From assembly GCA_024699595.1 (NCBI GenBank), contig JAILPG010000103.1, positions 1 to 7,662 of the forward strand: DNA of 7,662 bases. Reading direction: 5' to 3'. The position numbers and the translations under genes were made by a program. Of this stretch, positions 1-6,197 are shown piece after piece. The DNA is from Lachnospiraceae bacterium. Lineage in GTDB: Bacteria; Bacillota_A; Clostridia; Lachnospirales; Lachnospiraceae. The notes below the pieces were generated by a model. That model was given only the letters and a program-made list of their open reading frames with translations. It was not told where the DNA came from and made no database searches. The number at the start of each line of letters is the position of its first letter. Position 1 is the stretch's first letter.

Positions 1-504
1 TAAGGCCCGGCCCGTGACCTTTTTTTCCTTATCCGTACCATCCTCTCCCTCCATGCAAATATCACTTAAGCGTGCCACGCAAAGAAGGAGGATAAAACCT
101 GCAGTTCCCACAAAGACCGCTGTCTTTGAATACTGAAGCGATACATAGAGCTCATAGAATGAAGCCAGTACAAACATGACGGCAAAAAGCCTGTTTTTTA
201 AGTATCTGCATATGAGAAAGGTCACAGCCGTCATTGCGGCAAAAATCATGATGTACTGAAGAATACTGTGCCATCTGACCGAGGGGATCAGGGAATTTAA
301 AAAGACCAGGAGACGGCCGTAGATCACGTTTGAATATATCAGATGATGATCCCTCATTCCGTAGGCTCCCTCGGAGATCATGGAAAGAAATGCATCATCG
401 TTTTCCTCAAAAAAAGGGCAGAACAAAAAAACGGATACAATAAGTGCAGCCGCATTTATGATAAGCGAGAATATGAGATCATTTAACTTATATTCCTTTT
501 TCAT
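1..504 (-). CDS. Polytopic membrane protein, GT-C glycosyltransferase-like (3' end beyond window)
   Basis: The first 168 codons are present and the frame is still open at the left edge, so this is the N-terminal part of a longer protein. The ATG at 504 is well fixed: an in-frame TGA lies at 513-511 and a GAGG ribosome binding site ends 4 bases upstream. Residues about 9-30 form a first membrane span. It is followed by a predicted outside loop with an N-D-D sequence (residues 35-37), then further hydrophobic spans at about 80-98, 104-120 and 128-146. An acidic pair in the first external loop is the hallmark position of the catalytic residue in GT-C glycosyltransferases that use polyprenyl-phosphate sugars. 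The gene follows the YfhO gene by 71 bases on the same strand and is probably in its operon. I do not recognise the exact family; a sugar-transfer role is inference from topology and neighbours. Confidence 0.72.
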   Translation of the reverse strand, partial: MKKEYKLNDLIFSLIINAAALIVSVFLFCPFFEENDDAFLSMISEGAYGMRDHHLIYSNVIYGRLLVFLNSLIPSVRWHSILQYIMIFAAMTAVTFLICRYLKNRLFAVMFVLASFYELYVSLQYSKTAVFVGTAGFILLLCVARLSDICMEGEDGTDKEKKVTGRAL

Positions 505-508
505 AAAA

Positions 509-512
509 CCTC
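509..512 (-). promoter_or_regulatory. Ribosome binding site (GAGG) for the left-edge membrane protein
   Basis: GAGG lies 4 bases before the ATG at 504 on the minus strand. The spacing is short but workable. With the in-frame TGA just upstream, it fixes the start of the gene that runs off the left edge. Confidence 0.55.
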
Positions 513-575
513 ATCATATGATCACAGATTTCACATCCGGCTTTATGTTAAACGAAGTAAAGCGGGATCTGTGCC

Positions 576-3386
576 CTAGGAGCGCGAATGGATGATCACA
601 TACGCTATCGGGATCAGATACACCACCGCTATAAGGGCTGCAAAGAAGAACAGATAGACCGGTGTAAGCCATCCTTCCACATCTTTGCTGAGTATTTCCA
701 TCTCTTCCCTTATGACTTCGCCCGACGAATATTTCATATAACAAAACAGCAGATACATGATCAGTCCCGCTACGGTTACCGCAGCACCCGCTCCCATACC
801 GGGGGGAGTATAGCTCATGCTTACCGTATTTATGCCTGAATACAGCGGAATAGCCGTAAAAAGACCGTTATAGGAGTAGGCTATGTCAGTCTTCCTGCCG
901 TTTACCTTAAGCTCCCATCCCTTATCATACGCAACGGGAAGAAGCATTACGGTACTCCCCGTCTCCTCCTCTATATCGGTCGTAAATACAATGCTCCTCT
1001 TTCCGGTGACGATCTCCTCATCAAGGTCTTTGTAAGAGTCACATAAAAGCTCAAGCTTGTTGAGATCAAGCTCGCTTATGTATACCGGCTGAGGGTTAAC
1101 ATCCTCAGATATGTTACAGTCAATGATCACTGTTACGGTCTCATTTTCGAAAGTTCCGAGATAAACCGCATTATTGTTGAAATGCGACGGGTAAAAGACA
1201 TTGCCTTCGTCCTTTATATCAGGTATCTCCACAGGTCCCGTCTTATCCTTGTCGGAAACGGTTATCATGATGTTCTTGTCTTCCGTATCATAGCAGTTGC
1301 AGGTAAGATACAGCGCTTTTTTTCCTTTTACTATCCTTGAAAGGACCGTTCTCTTTACAAGCGCTCCGGGAACATCCTTGCTCTCTATCATCTCGCTTTT
1401 TATCTGGGCATCCTTATCGATCACCAGCTGGTCATTTCTGATGATCCATTTTGCGATCTCCTGCTCCATATCCGTATCGGCTCCGGTCATGGCCCGGTAG
1501 ATCTGGTTCTGATAATTCACCATATCCCTGGTCTCCATTTCCGAATCATAGATCGCATTAGCATAGACGGGTATGGCAAAAGGAAGAGTATACCTGCATT
1601 TGTACAGGCCGTATTCCCTTGTCTCTCCCGTGTTGTGATCCACCGTGACCTCCGCACTGTCGACCTTCTTATACAGCTCGGGATCAAGCTCCTTTAAGCT
1701 TACAACATCCCTTACCCCGATAAGGGCGTCGGTAAAAGCAGTGCCTCCGGAGTCAAGAAGTCTTGTAAAATGAATGCTGTAGCCCCATTTTGCCGCATCC
1801 GTCTGCATCTGCTTGGGTACAAGATGGGTCCAGTTGGAAAGAGCCGATCTCTTAAGCACCAGCCCGTAATTTGCATTCAGGCTCTCATCGGGATTCTTGA
1901 TCCTGTATATCGGTTCGGCGGAGAGCTCAAAATCCTCCATGAGCTGTCTGCATATCCTTATATACTCACCTTCCTGCTCGGGCTCTTCACTGTAGCCCGT
2001 TACGAATGTCGGCTTTCCGTACATAAGGAAGCTGTAGCAGAGGATCTCGATGACAAATATGATCACTGCAAAGGAATAATGGCTTCCCTTTTTCCATAAG
2101 AACAGAATTAGATATGCGGCAAAAGCCGCCGCCATCATAGCTGCAGTAACATGAAATACATCCCTGACCATCATGCCGGGATGATTATTATATACGGCCG
2201 TAAATATCAGAAATACGGTAAGCGATGCAAACAATCCGAAAAGTGAATATACCTCAAAAGGACTTTCCTCATCCTTTTCGATGAAGATACATGCCGAGTA
2301 TGCAAGAGCAAAATATATGATGAATCCGTTTCTGACAGGGTACTGCACATATGAGCCGAAATGCCAGATAAGATTTATGTTCTCAAAGAAAAGCTCAAGC
2401 GTCATCATAAGGATCAGGAATAAAGCGGTAAAAAAAAGCCTCCTGTTCTTCCTGTGCCTTATCATGCCTGCAAGCACGGCCGCAAAAAGAAACGGCGTAT
2501 TGAACAAAGACCACCATCTCGTGGTATATGCGGGGGATATCTGGCTTAAGATGTCCTTATACATCGAAAGGATCCCGCCGTCAGAGCTTTCGTTTCCAAA
2601 CCTTGCGGAGGAAAGTGTCTGGGTAAGCTGGGGGACCATGATAAAGCACGAGATCATAAGGGCAAATACGGTAGCGGCAAACAGCTCCATTATGTATATC
2701 CTTTTTCTGTCCTCTGTCTTAACATATATCCTTTCAGATGCTGCATACAGACCGGTAAACAGAAGCAGGAAAAGCAGTATCATAAAGCTTAGATAGTAAC
2801 TGTTTATCGTAATGAGCGTAAGCAGTACCGTGTAGCCTGCTATCTTTCCCTCTTTTATAAGCCTGTCATAATAATACATGAGAAGAGGAAACAGAGCCGC
2901 GATATCCATCCACTGGTTGGTGATGTATAACATCAGTACAAAGCCGCAGAAAGCATAGCCCACAGAGACCGTCACTTCATACAGATAGGGAAGCTTAAAG
3001 GTCTTGTGCACATAAAAGTACATCGCATAAGTCATGACCGATATCTTGATCAGATGAAATACGGACAGGCTCTCAAGCAGATGTTCTCTCTTTACAAACA
3101 GAAAGAAGAGATTGAAAACGGACAGATGGCTGCAGCCGGAGGTACTCATTGCCATATTGGTGCCAAGTGCCGTGTAAAAATCATAAAACAGGGCCTTAGT
3201 CCCGTGCAGCGCATCATAAACATGATAATAAAACGCAGCTATCTGCTGTGCCATATCATAGTAATCTATGGTCTCTTTTCCAAACGGATAGATATTCTTG
3301 ATACAGAGAACGATACTGTATAAAAGGACCGTAATAAATACGGGACAGGCATATTTTTTTATTTCGTCTATCTTTGTGCGAGACAT
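576..3386 (-). CDS. YfhO-family membrane protein, probable GT-C glycosyltransferase
   Basis: This 936-residue protein has the layout of the bacterial YfhO family (usually about 850-900 residues). An N-terminal half of about a dozen membrane spans (residues ~12-455) comes first. A large extracytoplasmic domain (~460-862) follows, then two C-terminal spans (~864-885 and ~910-930). Family landmarks are YPFGK at 33-37, D44 followed by Q47-Q48, a long aromatic segment with a GTN (75-77), and the C-terminal GW (823-824) plus G-x-N-T-V-S-M-S-Y stretch near the end of the soluble domain. YfhO homologues act with a GT2 enzyme such as CsbB or GtlA to transfer a sugar from undecaprenyl phosphate to lipoteichoic acid; the acceptor here is unknown. 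I chose the ATG at 3386 because GGGAG lies 5 bases upstream; an ATG at 3398 would add four residues. The start overlaps the deacetylase stop by 19 bases, so translation is probably coupled. Two terminal spans rather than one is a mild oddity. Confidence 0.9.
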   Translation of the reverse strand: MSRTKIDEIKKYACPVFITVLLYSIVLCIKNIYPFGKETIDYYDMAQQIAAFYYHVYDALHGTKALFYDFYTALGTNMAMSTSGCSHLSVFNLFFLFVKREHLLESLSVFHLIKISVMTYAMYFYVHKTFKLPYLYEVTVSVGYAFCGFVLMLYITNQWMDIAALFPLLMYYYDRLIKEGKIAGYTVLLTLITINSYYLSFMILLFLLLFTGLYAASERIYVKTEDRKRIYIMELFAATVFALMISCFIMVPQLTQTLSSARFGNESSDGGILSMYKDILSQISPAYTTRWWSLFNTPFLFAAVLAGMIRHRKNRRLFFTALFLILMMTLELFFENINLIWHFGSYVQYPVRNGFIIYFALAYSACIFIEKDEESPFEVYSLFGLFASLTVFLIFTAVYNNHPGMMVRDVFHVTAAMMAAAFAAYLILFLWKKGSHYSFAVIIFVIEILCYSFLMYGKPTFVTGYSEEPEQEGEYIRICRQLMEDFELSAEPIYRIKNPDESLNANYGLVLKRSALSNWTHLVPKQMQTDAAKWGYSIHFTRLLDSGGTAFTDALIGVRDVVSLKELDPELYKKVDSAEVTVDHNTGETREYGLYKCRYTLPFAIPVYANAIYDSEMETRDMVNYQNQIYRAMTGADTDMEQEIAKWIIRNDQLVIDKDAQIKSEMIESKDVPGALVKRTVLSRIVKGKKALYLTCNCYDTEDKNIMITVSDKDKTGPVEIPDIKDEGNVFYPSHFNNNAVYLGTFENETVTVIIDCNISEDVNPQPVYISELDLNKLELLCDSYKDLDEEIVTGKRSIVFTTDIEEETGSTVMLLPVAYDKGWELKVNGRKTDIAYSYNGLFTAIPLYSGINTVSMSYTPPGMGAGAAVTVAGLIMYLLFCYMKYSSGEVIREEMEILSKDVEGWLTPVYLFFFAALIAVVYLIPIAYVIIHSRS

Positions 3387-4126
3387 AAAAGCTCCCATTC
3401 ATCTTCCATCTTAATGTCGGTATCGCACAGGACACCGTTTCCGTCATACATCGGATGCACCATCACTTCTATATCCTTACTTGACAGAAGCTTTTTTAAT
3501 CTTTCCGGATCATTGTTTACATAGTCCCTGAGATCCCTGTATGATCCGAAAAGATCGGTATGGTCTGTGCCCACGCGCTTTACAGCGGTATTATAGATGG
3601 TCTTGTATATCCTGTTTGCCGGGTTTCCTCCATGGTACATGTTCCTTGACAGTCTCACATACTTAAAGCCGTACTCGTCATTCAGCTTACAGAGAGCCCT
3701 GTATACGGGATAATTTGTGTGAACGTGGTGATGTGAATCTATATGAAGCTCAGTAAGCCCAAAGGAGAGAAACTTCTCGATCTGAGCCTTAAATTCATCT
3801 CTTATCTGGCTTATCGAAAGATCATCCATATACAGTCTGTACCTTGCCGCATGATAAAATGCGGCATTAAACTGTCCGTTATCCGCACAGATCAGAGGAT
3901 TATCCTTTATGCCCTGACTTAGCGGCATTCCGGAGGTGATATTTAAGTGAAGGCCGGTCTTATCGGCAAGTCCTGCCTTTTTTATAAGCTCTGCAGCCTC
4001 CCCTGCGTAGGGCATGTTTGCCATGAGGGTGGTATGCGTGATATATCCTTTTTCGAAAGCTTCAAGGATCGCCCTGCTAGTGCTCTCATCCAATCCGAAA
4101 TCATCGGCATTAACGATCATTGACAC
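3368..4126 (-). CDS. YdjC/ChbG-family carbohydrate deacetylase
   Basis: The protein has 252 residues, the usual family length of about 240-260. It shows the diagnostic motifs in order: NADDFG at residues 6-11, G-L-H-L-N with H60, the histidine cluster HIDSHHHVH at 128-136, and VHP with H224 near the end. In this family an aspartate from the first motif and histidines from the middle motifs bind a divalent metal that activates water to remove acetyl groups from N-acetylated sugars; ChbG does this on chitooligosaccharides. There is no signal peptide, so it should act in the cytoplasm. I chose the GTG at 4126 because GGAG (4139-4136) lies 9 bases upstream, and because family members begin only a few residues before NADDFG. 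A TTG at 4141 would add five residues but has no binding site. It is first in a minus-strand group and overlaps the YfhO gene, suggesting a sugar or sugar-lipid substrate in surface glycan making. The substrate is not known. Confidence 0.9.
   Translation of the reverse strand: MSMIVNADDFGLDESTSRAILEAFEKGYITHTTLMANMPYAGEAAELIKKAGLADKTGLHLNITSGMPLSQGIKDNPLICADNGQFNAAFYHAARYRLYMDDLSISQIRDEFKAQIEKFLSFGLTELHIDSHHHVHTNYPVYRALCKLNDEYGFKYVRLSRNMYHGGNPANRIYKTIYNTAVKRVGTDHTDLFGSYRDLRDYVNNDPERLKKLLSSKDIEVMVHPMYDGNGVLCDTDIKMEDEWELLCLAQR
3392..3396 (-). promoter_or_regulatory. Ribosome binding site (GGGAG) deciding the YfhO start
   Basis: GGGAG sits 5 bases before the ATG at 3386, inside the end of the deacetylase coding region. 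It favours that ATG over the one at 3398. A weaker GGAAG precedes the latter, so the upstream start is not excluded. Confidence 0.55.
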
Positions 4127-4135
4127 CGCAATTTT

Positions 4136-4139
4136 CTCC
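4136..4139 (-). promoter_or_regulatory. Ribosome binding site (GGAG) deciding the deacetylase start
   Basis: GGAG on the minus strand lies 9 bases before the GTG at 4126 and 15 before the ATG at 4120. It lies inside, not upstream of, the reading frame opened by the TTG at 4141. This argues for the GTG start. Confidence 0.5.
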
Positions 4140-4148
4140 AATTATACT

Positions 4149-4256
4149 ATACTGATGCCACGAATTGCTTCTAATATGAAGCATAGGTTCCAAGGTCAAA
4201 TCCTCGTTCGTGCAAGCACGACTCGGCTTTGAACCTTTTGACCCCGGCATCAGTAT
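4149..4256. repeat. 108-base nested inverted-repeat element with a potential pseudoknot
   Basis: The outer arms are a perfect 11-bp inverted repeat, ATACTGATGCC (4149-4159) with GGCATCAGTAT (4246-4256). Inside are, in order: a hairpin TGCTTC/GAAGCA (4166-4171 with 4178-4183, 6-base loop); a stem AGGTTC/GAACCT (4185-4190 with 4231-4236); a stem GGTCAAA/TTTGACC (4194-4200 with 4237-4243) that crosses the previous one, so the two form a pseudoknot; and a central hairpin TCGTG/CACGA (4208-4212 with 4217-4221, loop CAAG). The pairing works on either strand, so the direction of any transcript is not fixed. It fills most of the gap between two divergent genes and ends 9 bases before the deacetylase ribosome binding site. 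It is not a tRNA or a simple terminator, and I do not recognise it as a named RNA family. It may be a structured RNA, a MITE-like dispersed repeat, or a palindromic operator. The pairing is certain; the role is open. Confidence 0.75.
4171..4199 (-). promoter_or_regulatory. Candidate promoter for the deacetylase-YfhO operon
   Basis: On the minus strand a TTGACC -35 box (4199-4194) is followed after 17 bases by TATTAG (4176-4171), matching four of six -10 positions. Transcription would start near 4164 and give a leader of about 38 bases carrying the GGAG site. It lies within the inverted-repeat element, so the match could be a by-product of that sequence. Confidence 0.3.
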
Positions 4257-4264
4257 TATATCAT
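4238..4264 (+). promoter_or_regulatory. Candidate promoter for the plus-strand membrane protein
   Basis: A TTGACC -35 box (4238-4243) is followed by TATCAT (4259-4264), five of six -10 matches, but with a short 15-base spacer. The region 4254-4285 is very AT-rich, and other weak -10 boxes such as 4262-4267 (18-base spacer) are possible. The -35 box is the mirror arm of the minus-strand one. Confidence 0.25.
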
Positions 4265-4293
4265 ATATATCTTAATATATCTTAACCGGAAAA

Positions 4294-6165
4294 ATGAATG
4301 CCCTGAAACCAGTATGCAAAAAATATCTTCCTGCCGCAGTATTTGTACTGTCAGCAGTCATACTTATCATCAAATGCTTTTACGGCTTCTGCTGGTCGGA
4401 TGAGAGCTTTTATCATGCAACGACCCTTAAGTTCTTTCAGGGGGATTCCATCTTTAAGAACGACTGGTTTCCAACCCAGCTCTCTTCCATCATCCTCCTG
4501 CCCTTATTTTCCCTGTATATGAAGATAAACGGCGGAAGCGAAGGTATTATCCTGTATTTCAGGATCCTGTTCGTGGTATTTTCCGTTATTAACTCAGTGA
4601 TCCTTTATAATGTGCTAAAAAAACACATCCATATTCACACCGCTCTGCCGGCAGCGGTATGCATGCTGTTCTATACGCATTTAAACATCGCGACCCTTTC
4701 CTACTATACCCTTTCGACACAGTGCTTTGTGATGGCGATGCTGTTTGTGTATGATTATGCCAAAGATTTAGGAAAAACGCCGGCCGGATCAGAAACTTCC
4801 ACAGATGTTATGCAGGGATGCGCAGGAAAAAGATCCGCTCTCATCATAGCGGGTGTTTACTTTGCCATAAGTGTTCTTGCTCTTCCCACGATGGCTTTAG
4901 GATACGTTCTGTTCGTTCTTGCAGCCCTTGTTCTGATACCTACGCATTCGCTCTTAAACAGGCTCTCTTTCGTAAACATAGACAAAAAGATCCTTAAGGA
5001 CATCCTTATATTCACGTTTTTTGGAATACTTATCCCTGCCGTGCTCTTCTTTATATTCATGTTCTTAAATGTAAAGATTTCGGATTTTATCGCAAACATC
5101 CCTTATGTCCTAAGCGATGACGAGCATGGCACAAGTCTTTTGTATCCGATAAGGAAATTTTTCATAAGCATCACGCAGGTGTTTGGAAAGGCATCATACC
5201 TAAGCGGCCTTATCATCTTTGTTTCATTTGTATTTCAGAAAAAGCTCAGGGAAAACAAAAACCGCATCCCCAAGCTCATCATCCTTATCCTTTTATCCGT
5301 TCTGTTTTTCTATGATCTGACGATTGCATGGACTCACACGGGTTATGTGTTTACGGCACTCTGCCTGTTCGCACTCCCGTTATTCTTTATGACAGAGAAA
5401 CATGATACGGCAGCCTTCTTTACATTCTTTGCGGGCGGCATGCTCTTTTCCCTGGTATACAGCTATTCCTCAAACGGATATCTGTATGTACTTTCTATGG
5501 GACACTTTATCGCAGCCATCGCAGGATTCATCTTTATTGATAGCTTTGTGGGAGAGCTTTCGGAAGTGATCGCTGATAACGCCAAGAATAAAGAGAATAC
5601 TCATACAAAGAGCATCCTTCCAAAGCTCTGCCTGATCATAACCATAGCGGTCATTACCCTCACTCCGGCAGACTCCATATATCTTAGAATCAACAATATA
5701 TACAGGGATGCCCCCTTAAACATGCTGACCCAAAAGATTAAAGGAGGTCCGGCAAAGGGACTGTATACCACAAAAGAGCATCTTGAAGCCTACAATACGG
5801 TACTGCATGTGATAAGTGAATATTGCATGAGAGATAACATCAATGAACAGACCGGATGTCTGCTGATCTCAAAGCTCTTACCCTTCGGATACCTCTGTTC
5901 CGATCTTAAGTCGGGGGCACCGACTGCATGGAGAAATATGATAAGCAGTGAAAGGTTAATGGAATACTATGAGCTGAATCCCGATAAGATCCCTGACGTG
6001 GTACTGATACTTGATAAGGAGTACGGTGCCTATGATACCTGCGGCGATGTGGAGGCCGATCCTTCTCCCAATGAAAATGAGCTCTCAGGGCCGTTCATGG
6101 ATTACTTAAACGATCATGGTTATATATGCACAGATGTGGAATGCGGAACCGTTTACCGCAGATAA
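4294..6165 (+). CDS. Polytopic membrane protein, GT-C-like, with C-terminal soluble domain
   Basis: This 623-residue protein begins with a membrane span (about 12-28). The first external loop then contains W-S-D-E (34-37), whose D36/E37 pair sits where GT-C glycosyltransferases place their catalytic acid. About ten more spans follow, at roughly 86-105, 115-131, 138-154, 182-216, 236-259, 300-315, 326-344, 347-365, 372-391, 400-418 and 440-457. A soluble domain of about 165 residues (460-623) closes the protein, probably outside the cell. It contains a GGPAKGLYTT stretch (484-493), LLPFGYLC (528-535), SSERL (551-555) and a terminal CGTVYRR. These blocks resemble uncharacterised large membrane proteins of clostridia, as far as I can recall. 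The ATG at 4294 has only a weak GGA site 3 bases upstream. The gene is transcribed away from the deacetylase operon. A role in transferring lipid-linked sugars is inference; no acceptor can be named. Confidence 0.85.
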   Translation: MNALKPVCKKYLPAAVFVLSAVILIIKCFYGFCWSDESFYHATTLKFFQGDSIFKNDWFPTQLSSIILLPLFSLYMKINGGSEGIILYFRILFVVFSVINSVILYNVLKKHIHIHTALPAAVCMLFYTHLNIATLSYYTLSTQCFVMAMLFVYDYAKDLGKTPAGSETSTDVMQGCAGKRSALIIAGVYFAISVLALPTMALGYVLFVLAALVLIPTHSLLNRLSFVNIDKKILKDILIFTFFGILIPAVLFFIFMFLNVKISDFIANIPYVLSDDEHGTSLLYPIRKFFISITQVFGKASYLSGLIIFVSFVFQKKLRENKNRIPKLIILILLSVLFFYDLTIAWTHTGYVFTALCLFALPLFFMTEKHDTAAFFTFFAGGMLFSLVYSYSSNGYLYVLSMGHFIAAIAGFIFIDSFVGELSEVIADNAKNKENTHTKSILPKLCLIITIAVITLTPADSIYLRINNIYRDAPLNMLTQKIKGGPAKGLYTTKEHLEAYNTVLHVISEYCMRDNINEQTGCLLISKLLPFGYLCSDLKSGAPTAWRNMISSERLMEYYELNPDKIPDVVLILDKEYGAYDTCGDVEADPSPNENELSGPFMDYLNDHGYICTDVECGTVYRR

Positions 6166-6196
6166 ACGCCGTAAAATACGGTCATATCTGCGTTTT
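6157..6196 (+). terminator. Nested hairpin terminator between convergent genes
   Basis: An outer 8-bp stem CGCAGATA/TATCTGCG (6157-6164 with 6185-6192) encloses an inner 5-bp hairpin CCGTA/TACGG (6169-6173 with 6177-6181, loop AAA). TTTT follows at 6193-6196. The stem includes the stop codon of the plus-strand gene. The T run is short and only on the plus side, so it best fits termination of the 4294-6165 transcript. Only 32 bases separate the two stop codons, so it may also serve the opposing gene. Confidence 0.5.
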
Positions 6197-6197
6197 C

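Noticed and set aside
523..573. Inverted repeat CACAGAT/ATCTGTG in the gap between the YfhO gene and the left-edge gene as a terminator
   Set aside because: The stem is only 7 bp with a loop of 37 bases and no T run. The genes read in the same direction and are probably co-transcribed.
514..744. A 76-codon minus-strand open frame overlapping the end of the YfhO gene in another frame
   Set aside because: It mostly overlaps YfhO codons, shows no domain, and ends just before the next gene. It is explained as a frame shadow.
2281..2796. A 171-codon plus-strand open frame antisense to the YfhO gene
   Set aside because: It lies wholly inside the well-supported YfhO coding region on the other strand, has no recognisable domain, and is expected by chance from the codon pattern.
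4141..4146. Perfect TATAAT on the minus strand as the -10 box of the deacetylase promoter
   Set aside because: Transcription would start at about 4134, after the GGAG site at 4139-4136, leaving a leader of about 8 bases without a ribosome binding site. No -35 box lies at the right distance (AGCAAT at 4169-4164).
4149..4256. tRNA or tRNA-like gene, suggested by GGTTC-type and TCAAATCC-type stretches
   Set aside because: The closing stem is 11 bp rather than 7. There is no anticodon arm in a valid position, no proper T loop, and the internal stems cross, which a cloverleaf does not allow.
4149..4256. Integron attC recombination site
   Set aside because: It has the size and imperfect palindrome of an attC site, but lacks the RYYYAAC/GTTRRRY core boxes at the ends, and no integrase or cassette array is visible.
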